From: JBNPEO01 sp050490315
GTDB taxonomy: Bacteria; Actinomycetota; Actinomycetes; Actinomycetales; Micrococcaceae
Assembly: GCF_050490315.1 (NCBI RefSeq)
Contig: NZ_JBNPEO010000002.1
Span: 430,090 to 494,089, forward strand
Reading direction: 5' to 3'
Length of the DNA stretch: 64,000 nt
Both the position numbers and the translations under genes were made by a program. This document shows, piece after piece, positions 51,823 to 60,546 of the stretch (positions within the stretch are counted from its first letter, which is position 1; each line of letters begins with the position of its first letter). A model generated the notes under the pieces. The model saw only the letters and a list, made by a program, of their open reading frames with translations. It was not told where the DNA came from and ran no database searches.

Positions 51823-52619
51823 TTTTCTTTCTCCTGTTGCGTGCTGTTGTTCGCAGCTGAACTCGATGGTTCTGCCGACGAATCTTGAGTCCCGAAACCA
51901 CGTTCCGCGGCGTATTCCGCCAGCATCTCTCGCAGCATTCGTCGCCCACGGTGCAGTCTGGACATCACCGTGCCGATCGGGGTGTTCATGATTTCTGAAA
52001 TTTCTTTGTACGCGAACCCTTCAACATCCGCGAAGTAAACCGCTAGGCGGAATTCCTCGGGAATGGACTGGAGTGCGCTCTTGACGTCCGAGTCCGGCAA
52101 GTGATCCAAAGCCTCAGCTTCCGCTGAGCGCAGACCTCTGGAGGTGTGCGACTCCGCGCGGGCCAGCTGCCAATCTTCGATGGTGTCCGAGTTGGACTGC
52201 AACGGCTCACGTTGACGCTTGCGGTACAAGTTGATGTACGTGTTCGTCAAAATCCGGTACAGCCAAGCCTTTAGGTTGGTGCCCGGCTTGTACTGGTGGA
52301 AAGCAGAAAACGCTTTGGTGTACGCCTCTTGAACCAAATCTTCGGCGTCCGCGGGGTTTCTAGCCATACGCATAGCTGCCGAATATAGCTGGTCAACATA
52401 TTGCATGGCGTCACGTTCAAAGCGAGCTCGACGCGCTTCAACGCCCTCGGTAGCGATATCCAGTTCAGCGGAATCGTGTTCGAGAGCAGAGGCTGCATCT
52501 TCATCCATGGCCATACCGGCCGGGTCCACAGTAGTCATCAAGCTCAAGTCTACTGTTGGCCGTCCGTCAAGGCGTATGTTCACCGGTGCTTCACGAACAC
52601 GTTCATTCAGCAATACCAA
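51819..52619 (-). CDS. sigR: ECF sigma factor SigR/SigH (thiol-oxidative stress)
   Basis: 266 residues from TTG 52619. Region 2: ARFERDAMQYVDQLYSAAMRMARNPADAEDLVQEAYTKAF and LKAWLYRILTNTYIN. Region 4: LQSIPEEFRLAVYFADVEGFAYKEISEIMNTPIGTVMSRLHRGR. TTG is chosen because AGGAGGT (52625-52631) lies 5 nt upstream and the transcript start from the promoter at 52667 fits it. An internal ATG at 52538 would give 239 residues; TAGACT (52547-52552) lies 8 nt before it. Two isoforms, as for Streptomyces SigR' and SigR, are therefore plausible. It controls mycothiol and thioredoxin genes in relatives. Confidence 0.94.
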   Translation of the reverse strand: MVLLNERVREAPVNIRLDGRPTVDLSLMTTVDPAGMAMDEDAASALEHDSAELDIATEGVEARRARFERDAMQYVDQLYSAAMRMARNPADAEDLVQEAYTKAFSAFHQYKPGTNLKAWLYRILTNTYINLYRKRQREPLQSNSDTIEDWQLARAESHTSRGLRSAEAEALDHLPDSDVKSALQSIPEEFRLAVYFADVEGFAYKEISEIMNTPIGTVMSRLHRGRRMLREMLAEYAAERGFGTQDSSAEPSSSAANNSTQQEKEK

Positions 52620-52666
52620 TATTTACCTCCTGAAGGGCGCGAACTTCTTAATGAACTGTTGATCAC

Positions 52667-52692
52667 AACCAGTGCGGCCGGGCAATTATTCC
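52667..52692 (-). promoter_or_regulatory. SigR-type promoter of sigR (autoregulation)
   Basis: On the minus strand GGAAT (52688-52692), exactly 18 nt, then GTT (52667-52669): a perfect match to the known SigR consensus GGAAT-N18-GTT. The predicted transcript start is near 52660, about 30 nt before AGGAGGT and the TTG start of sigR. Confidence 0.85.
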
Positions 52693-52783
52693 GCAAAAGT
52701 GCAAAACTAGAGTCGTTGTGACTGCACTTGAACTATTTGCTCGCACTACAAATGTGGTGGGGCTGCCTTCGAGGAGGAACTCT

Positions 52784-53299
52784 ATGTCTATCGTCCGTTT
52801 TCTCGCCCGCCCCATGCTTGGCTCCAGTTTTGTGATCGCCGGTCTGGACAAGATCAAGAATGTGGACGACACTGCGCGGCAGCTCTCCCCCGTGCTGCGA
52901 CGTGCCTCCGACGCTTTGCCTTTCCCAGCTGATGAGAAGCTCATTGCCCGAGTGATTGGCGGTGCACAGCTCGGTGCCGGTGCTTTGTTCGCAATCGGGA
53001 AGTTCTCCCGTTTTTCGGCATTGGTTCTTTCCCTCACCTCAGCCCTCAACGGCTACGTAGAGTGGCGCTCAGCGGACGCCAGCACCAAAGAAGGGCGTGC
53101 CGCGCGTCGCGAACAGTTGCTCAAAAACGTATCTTTGACCGGCGGCGTATTGCTCGCATCGGTGGATACGGCCGGGCAGCCTAGCCTTGCTTGGCGTGCT
53201 GAGCACCTGGTCGCGGACACCAAAAAGGCAAGCAGCAAGCAGCTCCGCAAAGCAGACAAAGCAACCCGTAAAGCAGTCGACAACTTCGTAGGAGCCTAA
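52784..53299 (+). CDS. DoxX family membrane protein
   Basis: 171 residues from ATG 52784 (GGAGGA upstream). Hydrophobic segments at about 7-22 (LARPMLGSSFVIAGLDKI), 60-80 (ARVIGGAQLGAGALFAIG) and 85-100 match DoxX. A charged C-terminus (KKASSKQLRKADKATRKAVD) follows. In mycobacteria a DoxX protein joins thiosulfate sulfurtransferase and SodA in a membrane oxidoreductase complex; here the neighbour is sigR, which suggests a link to oxidative stress (inference). Divergent from sigR and 6 nt before aroA. Confidence 0.85.
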   Translation: MSIVRFLARPMLGSSFVIAGLDKIKNVDDTARQLSPVLRRASDALPFPADEKLIARVIGGAQLGAGALFAIGKFSRFSALVLSLTSALNGYVEWRSADASTKEGRAARREQLLKNVSLTGGVLLASVDTAGQPSLAWRAEHLVADTKKASSKQLRKADKATRKAVDNFVGA

Positions 53300-53305
53300 G
53301 CGCCA

Positions 53306-54661
53306 ATGACCGCTCGAACCGAGGCACCCGCTGGGGGCATCGCCAGTAATGCTCCCAGTGCGTGGCCGGCACCGTTTGCCGAACGCCCCGTTAATGCCAC
53401 AGTCACCGTTCCCGGTTCGAAGTCTTTAACCAATCGCTATTTAGTTTTAGCCGCGCTGGCTGAAGGCCCCTCCAGGTTGCGCGCCCCTTTGCACTCGCGT
53501 GATTCGGCGCTAATGATCGCGGCATTAGTGCAGTTGGGGGCCGTAATCCAAGAGATCGACGGCGATTCAGCCTTTGGTCCTGATCTCTTGGTGACGCCCA
53601 TTCCTGCAGGCCTTCCTACCGCGAGTACGAACATTGATTGCGGCCTCGCCGGAACGGTGATGCGATTTGTTCCGCCAGTGGCCGCTCTTCGCAACGGCGT
53701 TACGGTCTTCGATGGCGACCCGCACGCGCGCAAGCGCCCCATGAACACCATCATCTCGGCGCTAGGCGCCTTGGGAATTCAAACGCAAACGCCCGACGGC
53801 GAGGTGGCAACTTCGCTGCCATTCGCTGTCTCCGGAACGGGTGAAGTTAAGGGCGGTCACATTGTGATCGATGCGAGCGCCTCTTCTCAGTTTGTCTCTG
53901 CGTTGTTGTTGGTAGGTGCCCGTTTTACCGAGGGTCTTCACCTCGAACATGTGGGCCAGACGGTCCCAAGCTTGGATCACATCAACATGACGGTGGAGGT
54001 TCTTCGCCAAGTGGGTGTGACAGTTGATAACTCGGTTCCTAACCACTGGGTGGTGGAACCGGGAGCCATCAGCGCTTTCGACCAGCGCATTGAGCAGGAT
54101 CTTTCTAATGCTGGCCCCTTCCTGGCCGCTGCACTGGCTACGCATGGCACCGTCAGGATCCCCAATTGGCCGGAAAAAACCACCCAAGTGGGTGACCAGT
54201 GGCGAAGCATTCTTGCCCAAATGGGCGCCACCGTAACGCTCGACGGCGGGACACTCACCGTAACTGGCGGGCCCGAGATCAAGGGGTCCACCTTTGATGA
54301 AACCAGCGAATTGGCTCCTACAGTTGCCGCATTGTGCGCCTTGGCTAACAGCCCCTCGCAATTGACCGGAATCGCACATTTGCGCGGTCACGAAACCGAC
54401 CGGCTGGCCGCCCTTGTGGCGGAAATTAATCGCTTAGGTGGCGATGCCGAGGAAACCAGCGATGGCCTGATAATTCGGCCCGCCAAGCTCCGTGCCGACG
54501 TCGTACGTAGTTACGCTGACCACCGAATGGCGACCGCCGGTGCCATCCTTGGCCTCGCGGTACCCGGCGTTGAAGTCCAAGACATTGGCACAACGTCTAA
54601 AACCATGCCTGATTTCCCCCAGTTGTGGCATGCGATGCTCGCCCAGCACGGTGGTGACTAG
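53306..54661 (+). CDS. aroA: 5-enolpyruvylshikimate-3-phosphate synthase
   Basis: 451 residues. It joins shikimate-3-phosphate and PEP in aromatic amino acid synthesis. VTVPGSKSLTNRYLVLAALAEGPS binds the substrates; CGLAGTVMRFVPPVAAL replaces the E. coli LGNAGTAMRPL segment, so Leu replaces Asn and Phe stands where E. coli has Pro101 (the residue tied to glyphosate tolerance). RGHETDRLAAL and YADHRMATAGAILGL follow. That pattern is normal for actinobacterial AroA. No other shikimate genes are nearby. Confidence 0.95.
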   Translation: MTARTEAPAGGIASNAPSAWPAPFAERPVNATVTVPGSKSLTNRYLVLAALAEGPSRLRAPLHSRDSALMIAALVQLGAVIQEIDGDSAFGPDLLVTPIPAGLPTASTNIDCGLAGTVMRFVPPVAALRNGVTVFDGDPHARKRPMNTIISALGALGIQTQTPDGEVATSLPFAVSGTGEVKGGHIVIDASASSQFVSALLLVGARFTEGLHLEHVGQTVPSLDHINMTVEVLRQVGVTVDNSVPNHWVVEPGAISAFDQRIEQDLSNAGPFLAAALATHGTVRIPNWPEKTTQVGDQWRSILAQMGATVTLDGGTLTVTGGPEIKGSTFDETSELAPTVAALCALANSPSQLTGIAHLRGHETDRLAALVAEINRLGGDAEETSDGLIIRPAKLRADVVRSYADHRMATAGAILGLAVPGVEVQDIGTTSKTMPDFPQLWHAMLAQHGGD

Positions 54662-54662
54662 C

Positions 54663-55778
54663 ATGGCCCGTAGTCTGCAGTCCTGGGACGAATCCGACGT
54701 TCGGGTCCGGCCCAACAAAAAAGGTTCACGTCCACGCACTAAGGACCGCCCGGATCATCTTGAAGCGGTCATCGGGCGCATTATCACTGTTGACCGTGGC
54801 CGCTACACCGCGATCGTTGATGAGGACACCAGCACAGAACGAACAGTTATAGCTGCCCGAGCCCGTGAACTGCGGCGTAATCCCGTGGTTGCTGGAGACT
54901 TCGTTGCGCTAGTGGGTGATGTCTCTGGAGCGCCGGACACACTAGCCCGTCTGGTGCGAGTCGAAGAGCGACGCACCCTGTTGCGCCGTAGCGCTGATGA
55001 CACGGACCCGGTGGAACGCGCTGTGGTAGCCAACGCAGACCAACTGGTCATTGTGGTGGCCGCAGCCAACCCAGAACCTCGTACCGGTTTTGTTGACCGG
55101 GCACTTGTTGCAGCGTATGATGCCGGAATTGCGCCGTTGCTCTTGGTCACCAAGGCGGACGTCAAAGATCCAGCACCTTTCTTGGCCAATTACGCGAATC
55201 TGGATTTGGAGATTGTGATTAGCCGGACGGCGGACACTGGCGCCTCCGGTATCGATGCCCGCTCCGACGACGGACTCTCAGCAAGTCTCGACGAGGCAGC
55301 TGTGAAGCAGCTTCGCAGCTTTTTGGACGCCAAAGTCACGGTGATGATCGGTCACTCCGGTGTTGGAAAATCCACCATGGTTAATGCCTTAACTGGTTCC
55401 CAACGAGCCACCGGCGGGGTAAATGCTGTTACTGGTCGCGGCCGCCATACTTCCAGTTCGGCCCTGGCACTCAGGCTTACTGATTCGCCAGCGGGAAGTT
55501 GGATTATCGACACCCCCGGCATCCGCTCCTTTGGTTTGGCTTTGGTTGACCCTGACCGGATCATCCGCGCTTTCCCTGACCTCGAGCCGGGTACCGATTC
55601 TTGCGAACGTGGCTGTAAACACAACACCTCGGCTGTAAATTGTGGTCTTGACCCGTGGGTTGCTGAGGGACATGCCGGAGCGGCCGGTGCTGAGCGCCTA
55701 CTGTCCTTCCGCCGGCTATTGGGTACAGACCCCCGCCAAGAAGCCCGCGAGGGCAAGGAATTGGGCACCGTCAACTAG
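54663..55778 (+). CDS. rsgA: Ribosome small subunit GTPase RsgA
   Basis: 371 residues from ATG 54663, 1 nt after aroA. N-terminal OB fold (RIITVDRGRYTAIV), then a circularly permuted GTPase: G4 LLVTKADVKD, G1 GHSGVGKSTMVNAL, G2/G3 RGRHTSS and IIDTPGIRSFGL; C-terminal zinc finger CERGCKHNTSAVNC. It checks late 30S maturation. A ~25-residue basic N-terminal extension (RVRPNKKGSRPRTKDRPD) precedes the OB fold. Close coupling with aroA and hisN is an actinobacterial arrangement. Confidence 0.95.
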   Translation: MARSLQSWDESDVRVRPNKKGSRPRTKDRPDHLEAVIGRIITVDRGRYTAIVDEDTSTERTVIAARARELRRNPVVAGDFVALVGDVSGAPDTLARLVRVEERRTLLRRSADDTDPVERAVVANADQLVIVVAAANPEPRTGFVDRALVAAYDAGIAPLLLVTKADVKDPAPFLANYANLDLEIVISRTADTGASGIDARSDDGLSASLDEAAVKQLRSFLDAKVTVMIGHSGVGKSTMVNALTGSQRATGGVNAVTGRGRHTSSSALALRLTDSPAGSWIIDTPGIRSFGLALVDPDRIIRAFPDLEPGTDSCERGCKHNTSAVNCGLDPWVAEGHAGAAGAERLLSFRRLLGTDPRQEAREGKELGTVN

Positions 55779-55843
55779 GCGTTACTTCGCTCCAGAGCTC
55801 CCACCTCCCAACCCTCGGGCGGATTTACCGGTAGCGTGGAAAC

Positions 55844-56662
55844 ATGACTCTTGCGCCACAAAGCTACAACGATGACCTACGCCTGGCCCACGTTCTTGCT
55901 GACTCTGTAGACGCCCAGACCATGGCCCGCTTCAAAGCGCAGGACCTCAATGTTGAGACCAAGCCGGACATGACGCCCGTGACGGACGCTGACAAGGCTG
56001 CCGAAGAATCCATTCGCGGCCAACTCTCCCGTTCCCGCCCGCGCGACGCTGTGCTGGGTGAAGAGTTTGGCAGCTCAGGTCATGGGGCACGACGCTGGAT
56101 TATTGACCCGATCGACGGTACTAAGAACTTCATTCGCGGTGTTCCCGTGTGGGCAACACTGATTGCCCTTGTTGACGAGGGTGAGCCGGTTGTTGGGGTG
56201 GTGAGCGCGCCGGCACTGGGCAAACGCTGGTGGGCAGCTCAGGGAATGGGCGCCTATATGGGCCGTTCCTTGGCTTCCGCAACTCGTTTGCGGGTTTCTA
56301 ATGTCACAGAGCTCTCCGACGCTTCGATGTCTTACTCGAGCCTGAGTGGGTGGAAGGAACGCGGAAATCTCGACGAGTTCCTAGCGTTGACTGAAGACGT
56401 ATGGCGCACCCGGGCCTACGGAGATTTTTGGTCCTATTGCATGGTCGCCGAAGGTGCAGTGGACATTGCCTGCGAGCCGGAATTGAACCTCTATGACATG
56501 GCCGCTTTGGTTCCGATTGTTACTGAGGCCGGTGGGCGTTTTACCTCGCTCGATGGCGCTGATGGCCCCTTTGGCGGCAACGCCTTGGCGACCAACTCGA
56601 TTCTTCACTCCGAGGTTCTGCACCGTTTGAATCCCGAGTTGGACGACCTCTTGAGTAACTAG
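55844..56662 (+). CDS. hisN: Histidinol-phosphatase HisN (inositol monophosphatase family)
   Basis: 272 residues. Metal-binding motifs of the IMPase fold: LGEEFG (Glu), DPIDGTKNFIRGVPVWATLIAL (DPxDGT) and the late GAVDIACEPELNLYDMAALVPIVTEAGG (WD-like Asp). ARAYGDFWSYCMVAEG is typical of the HisN subgroup of actinobacteria. It dephosphorylates histidinol phosphate. TAGCGT (55832-55837) ends 6 nt before ATG 55844: a leaderless arrangement. General inositol phosphatase activity is the alternative. Confidence 0.9.
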   Translation: MTLAPQSYNDDLRLAHVLADSVDAQTMARFKAQDLNVETKPDMTPVTDADKAAEESIRGQLSRSRPRDAVLGEEFGSSGHGARRWIIDPIDGTKNFIRGVPVWATLIALVDEGEPVVGVVSAPALGKRWWAAQGMGAYMGRSLASATRLRVSNVTELSDASMSYSSLSGWKERGNLDEFLALTEDVWRTRAYGDFWSYCMVAEGAVDIACEPELNLYDMAALVPIVTEAGGRFTSLDGADGPFGGNALATNSILHSEVLHRLNPELDDLLSN

Positions 56663-56774
56663 CACCTCGAAGAACTGCGGCTCAGGCAAAGCGGGCGTGA
56701 AAATACGCTTCACACAACACGTAACATTTCCCGGTGGCTTGAGCTCGCCGGGATGGGTACCTTAGTGTTTTTGG

Positions 56775-56890
56775 CAGGTCACGAGTGCCAGCGCTAAACC
56801 CCGGTTTGCTGGTCGGCAACCCTCCTATCGCGGTGGGGTGCCCCGGGTGACGACCTGGCTGGCAATGAACCGTTGCTGGCAAGCGCGAAC
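56775..56890 (+). ncRNA. SAM-IV riboswitch
   Basis: The closing stem CAGGTC (56775-56780) pairs with GACCTG (56852-56857). Between them are ACGAGTGCCAGCG, GCTGGTCGGCAACCCTCC and GGTGGGGTGCCCCGGGTGA, the near-invariant SAM-binding core, and the 3' GGCAAGCGCG element that marks SAM-IV follows. A 7-bp hairpin GAACCCC/GGGGTTC (56887-56903) and CCTC (56903-56906), able to pair with the GAGG ribosome-binding site (56913-56916), form the likely expression platform. SAM binding should turn off the downstream gene. Confidence 0.92.
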
Positions 56891-56922
56891 CCCTCAGGGG
56901 TTCCTCTCCGATGAGGTCACAC

Positions 56923-58323
56923 ATGTCTCTTGCTCGCCTGTCCCCCGCCTTCACTGCCGAATACTCTGCTCAGCAGGCTGTTTCTGCAGTTCGCCCGCTT
57001 GCTGCAGTCACCGGTGCCGAAATTGTTGCCCCACTGATCCAAGGTGGTGGTGTCCGCTACGCCAACTTGGACTACGGAGCTTCCGCTCCGGCGCTGAGCG
57101 TGGTTTCCGCCTACTTGAATGAGATCCTCCCCTATTACGCCAGCGTCCACCGAGGCGCTGGCTATGCCTCGCAGATCAGCACCTCGGTGTACGAAAATGC
57201 TCGGAACATTGTGCGTGACTTTGTGGGCGGCCGTCCTGATGACACGGTGATTTTCACCCGGAACACCACCGATTCACTCAACGTCTTAGCCGGCTCCCTA
57301 CCAAGCGTTCATGGCAGTCCACTCGGCGAAGTTCTCTACTTGGATATTGAGCACCACGCCAATCTGCTCCCTTGGCAACGGTTGCCACACCGCAGCGTAG
57401 TGGCGGAGTCAACGATTGAGGCGACTGTCCGGGCCCTGGATGCTGAACTCGCTAACGGCGGGATTTCCTTGCTGGCAGTCACGGGCGCTTCAAATGTCAC
57501 CGGCGAAGTTCTGCCGCTACAGCGACTAGCCACACTCGCTCACCAGCATGGTGCACGGATTGTTGTGGATGCTGCTCAATTAGCTCCGCACCGCCGAATC
57601 AATATTTCGGAACTGGACGTTGACTATCTCGCGTTCTCCGGCCACAAACTGTATGCACCGTTCGGCGCAGGAGTGCTGGTGGGACGCAGCGACTGGCTCG
57701 ATGAAGGCACCCCGCTTCTTGCCGGTGGCGGTGCCGTCAAGGAAGCTCGGCTGGATTCGGTGACGTGGACTACCGGTCCGGCTCGCCATGAAGCTGGCTC
57801 GCCCAACGTTTTGGGTGCAGCAACCTTGGCCCGGGCCACCCAAATTTTGGCCAGTCTCGACGAATCACAGTGGATCGGTCACGAAGCGGCCATCCGTGAC
57901 CACCTTGTTGAGGGCTTGAGCTCCATTAGCGGGGTGAAGGTTCACAAGATCTTCCCTCAGGATCATCTGGACACCATTGGTGTAGTGAACTTTTCGGTAG
58001 AAGGTTACGACGCCGGACTGGTGGCCGCTTACTTATCTGCAGAGCACGGAATTGGGATTCGTGACGGTAAGTTCTGCGCTCACCCCTTGTTGAAGCGGCT
58101 TGGGCTGCCAGCTGGATCATTGCGGGCCAGCTTCGGCGTTGGATCCCGCCTTGAGGACGCAGAACGGCTTATCAAGGCTGTGACCGAACTTCGCAGTAGC
58201 GGCTTGGGGTGGGACTACGTGATCGACGCTGGTCGTTGGGTTCCTGCCAACGATTCCCGCAACTACCCCGATTGGGCGCCGAATACTCCGGGAACAGCCG
58301 GTGCAGCACCCTGCTCGGTCTAA
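56923..58323 (+). CDS. Class V aminotransferase (cysteine desulfurase-like), SAM-IV controlled
   Basis: 466 residues from ATG 56923. Fold-type I PLP enzyme: TRNTTDSLNVLAGSL, DIEHHANLLPWQRLP (the EHHAN motif of SufS/CsdA), VDAAQLAPHRRI (Asp/Gln for PLP) and SGHKLYAPFGAGVL with Lys242. A Cys loop is not obvious; FCAHPLLKRLG late in the sequence (about 386) carries a Cys near the usual desulfurase position. The SAM-IV riboswitch ties it to methionine/cysteine supply. It could take sulfur from cysteine, or act on another sulfur or selenium amino acid. No SUF scaffold is nearby, so it is not the main Fe-S enzyme. Confidence 0.9.
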   Translation: MSLARLSPAFTAEYSAQQAVSAVRPLAAVTGAEIVAPLIQGGGVRYANLDYGASAPALSVVSAYLNEILPYYASVHRGAGYASQISTSVYENARNIVRDFVGGRPDDTVIFTRNTTDSLNVLAGSLPSVHGSPLGEVLYLDIEHHANLLPWQRLPHRSVVAESTIEATVRALDAELANGGISLLAVTGASNVTGEVLPLQRLATLAHQHGARIVVDAAQLAPHRRINISELDVDYLAFSGHKLYAPFGAGVLVGRSDWLDEGTPLLAGGGAVKEARLDSVTWTTGPARHEAGSPNVLGAATLARATQILASLDESQWIGHEAAIRDHLVEGLSSISGVKVHKIFPQDHLDTIGVVNFSVEGYDAGLVAAYLSAEHGIGIRDGKFCAHPLLKRLGLPAGSLRASFGVGSRLEDAERLIKAVTELRSSGLGWDYVIDAGRWVPANDSRNYPDWAPNTPGTAGAAPCSV

Positions 58324-58372
58324 AGTGGAAGCGGTATAAAACTCGCCCCACTTCTTGGAAGGATAGCCACGC

Positions 58373-59128
58373 GTGATTGGCGGTCCCAAAATCCACCACG
58401 AACGTCGCCGTGAGCTCGGCAAGGCCTTCGAAGATGGTGCCGAACACTACAACGAGGTGCGCCCTGGGTACCCGCTTGAGATTGCTCAGTGGCTTGTGCC
58501 TGAGGGCGCACGGCGGGCTGCAGACTTGGGCGCCGGGACGGGTAAATTCACTGCCCGCTTAGTGGAGCTTGGACTCGAAGTCAGCGCCGTGGATCCTTCC
58601 GATGACATGCTGGTGCAGTTGAGGCTGGCCCTGCCCACGGTGTCGTCCCATCTGGGCACTGCAGAATCCACTGGCCTGTCCGCCCAGACATTCCAAGTAG
58701 TCACTGTTGCCCAAGCGTGGCACTGGGTTGACCCGCACCTTGCGAGCGAAGAGGTTGCCCGGATTCTGACTCCGGGTGGGGTGTTAGGGCTGGTGTGGAA
58801 TCAACTGGACACCACCATCCCCTGGGTTCATCGCCTCTCACGGATTATGCATGCTGGTGATGTTCTAAAACCCGACTTTCGGCCCGCCGTCGGATCTGAA
58901 TTCGCGGCCCTCGAATCTCTCACCATTCATTGGGCGGATCCGCTGACGCCCGTGGGCATCATCGAGCTGGCGAAATCGCGCAGTTTTTATCTCTCTGCCA
59001 ATGACAAGTCTCGTGAGCGAATGCTGCACAACCTTCACTGGTATCTATATGAGCACTTGGGGTACTCGCCCACAGATTCAGTGCACTTGCCGTACCGCTG
59101 CCACGCTTGGCGAACACTCAAGCTCTGA
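58373..59128 (+). CDS. Class I SAM-dependent methyltransferase
   Basis: 251 residues. Motif I is AADLGAGTGKFTARLVELG (about 49-67), then AVDPSDDM and VTVAQAWHWVD, the pattern of the Methyltransf_11 family seen in Tam-like and small-molecule methylases. Substrate unknown. GTG 58373 has AAGGA 11 nt upstream; GTG 58409 is also in frame. TATAAA (58335-58340) is a possible -10. It follows the SAM-IV-controlled gene by 49 nt but lacks the riboswitch itself unless co-transcribed. Confidence 0.85.
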   Translation: MIGGPKIHHERRRELGKAFEDGAEHYNEVRPGYPLEIAQWLVPEGARRAADLGAGTGKFTARLVELGLEVSAVDPSDDMLVQLRLALPTVSSHLGTAESTGLSAQTFQVVTVAQAWHWVDPHLASEEVARILTPGGVLGLVWNQLDTTIPWVHRLSRIMHAGDVLKPDFRPAVGSEFAALESLTIHWADPLTPVGIIELAKSRSFYLSANDKSRERMLHNLHWYLYEHLGYSPTDSVHLPYRCHAWRTLKL

Positions 59129-59169
59129 GCGGCACTGGGCATTGCCTTCTTATCTCTGCCCAGCTAAAG

Positions 59170-59185
59170 TTTCGGTGTACCTAAA
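59170..59185 (+). promoter_or_regulatory. Candidate MntR operator before mntH
   Basis: TTTCGGTGTACCTAAA is a 16-bp inverted repeat with two mismatches to the symmetric form TTTAGGTATACCTAAA, the DtxR/MntR type. It lies 73 nt before mntH. A DtxR-family gene follows mntH, so manganese-dependent repression is expected. Binding is inferred. Confidence 0.6.
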
Positions 59186-59258
59186 TATTTTATTAAGGAA
59201 CATCGAACTAGTGTGCGCTCGCCCTCGATGACGATGGCGACTACAAGGAACATTCACC

Positions 59259-60527
59259 ATGAGTCAGCCATCCCCCACCACTATCTCGGTACAGACGCAT
59301 CGCGTTTCTCGCCGTGCCCTCCTGGGCCTTTTGGGCCCGGCATTCGTTGCGGCCATCGCGTATGTAGATCCTGGGAATGTGGCGGCTAACCTCACTGCTG
59401 GCGCAAAGTACGGCTACCTACTGGTGTGGGTCCTCGTCGCGGCAAATGTGATGGCGATGCTGATCCAATACCAATCAGCGAAACTTGGAATTGTGACCGG
59501 GAAGTCGCTACCCGAACTGCTCGGCGAACGCCTTCCGCAAACGGCTCGGCGCGCCTACTGGCTCCAAGCGGAACTCGTTGCCGCCGCTACCGATATCGCC
59601 GAAGTTGTTGGTGGGGCGCTAGCCCTATGGCTATTGTTCGGCATTCCACTGCCGCTGGGTGCCTGCATTGTTGGGGTCATCTCCATGATCCTGCTCCTCG
59701 CCCAGGGAAATAACCGCCAGCGCTCCTTTGAACTAATCATTGTTTTCCTCCTGGCGATCGTGACAGTAGGTTTTTTGACCGGGTTAGTCTTCAGCCCGCC
59801 CGACGCCGGTGGCGTAGTTGCCGGGTTAATCCCGCGCTTCGCGGGCCCGGACACTGTACTGCTAGCCGCGAGCATGTTGGGCGCAACGGTGATGCCACAT
59901 GCGATCTACGTACATTCGGCGCTGTCCCGAGACCGGCACCGCCCCAGCCCTCACGTCCACGTCCCCCCAGTCGCCGTTGCACGACTTTTGACAGCCACTC
60001 GAGTGGACGTTTTAGCCGCATTGGCGCTGGCTGGCGTGGTAAATATTGGCATGCTGCTCTTGGCAGCATCCACCTTGGGTGGTCAAGACGGTACTGATAG
60101 CATCCCGGGTGCACACGCTGCGATCGTAGCCAGCTTGGGCCCGGTAGTGGGAGTCATTTTTGCCGTAGGTCTATTGGTTTCCGGACTCGCTTCAACCTCC
60201 GTTGGTTGTTACGCCGGCGCCACAATTATGGCTGGGCTACTAAAAATCCGTATTCCGCTTTTGGCCCGCCGAGTGGCAACACTATTGCCTGCGATCGTCC
60301 TACTGGCGCTTGGAGTGGATCCCACTTGGGCGCTCGTTTTGAGCCAGGTAGTGCTCAGTTTTGGGATTCCCTTTGTTCTAATTCCACTGATTCGGTTGAC
60401 GGGAAACGCTGAAATTATGGGCAAATTTGTGGACCGTTGGCCGCTGCGCATTGCTGCCATGACCAGCGCAGCACTCGTAGTGGGGCTCAACGGGGTTCTG
60501 TTGTGGCTCACCGTGGTTGGCTCCTAA
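59259..60527 (+). CDS. mntH: Nramp-type manganese transporter
   Basis: 422 residues, LeuT fold with 11 TM helices. Metal-binding motifs DPGN at 37-40 (YVDPGNVAANL) and MPHAIYVHSALSRDR around residue 213. Proton-coupled Mn(II) uptake. A His-rich cytoplasmic loop (RDRHRPSPHVHVPPV) follows the MPH helix. AAGGAA precedes the ATG. It is followed by mntR and lies behind a candidate MntR box. Confidence 0.95.
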   Translation: MSQPSPTTISVQTHRVSRRALLGLLGPAFVAAIAYVDPGNVAANLTAGAKYGYLLVWVLVAANVMAMLIQYQSAKLGIVTGKSLPELLGERLPQTARRAYWLQAELVAAATDIAEVVGGALALWLLFGIPLPLGACIVGVISMILLLAQGNNRQRSFELIIVFLLAIVTVGFLTGLVFSPPDAGGVVAGLIPRFAGPDTVLLAASMLGATVMPHAIYVHSALSRDRHRPSPHVHVPPVAVARLLTATRVDVLAALALAGVVNIGMLLLAASTLGGQDGTDSIPGAHAAIVASLGPVVGVIFAVGLLVSGLASTSVGCYAGATIMAGLLKIRIPLLARRVATLLPAIVLLALGVDPTWALVLSQVVLSFGIPFVLIPLIRLTGNAEIMGKFVDRWPLRIAAMTSAALVVGLNGVLLWLTVVGS

Positions 60528-60546
60528 ACCCGGTAGGCTGGAACTC

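Noticed and set aside
58048..58073. GGAAT-N18-GTT match inside the aminotransferase gene
   Set aside because: It lies mid-gene, 300 bp before the next start, with no other promoter feature; a chance match is likely. The copy before sigR is supported by position.
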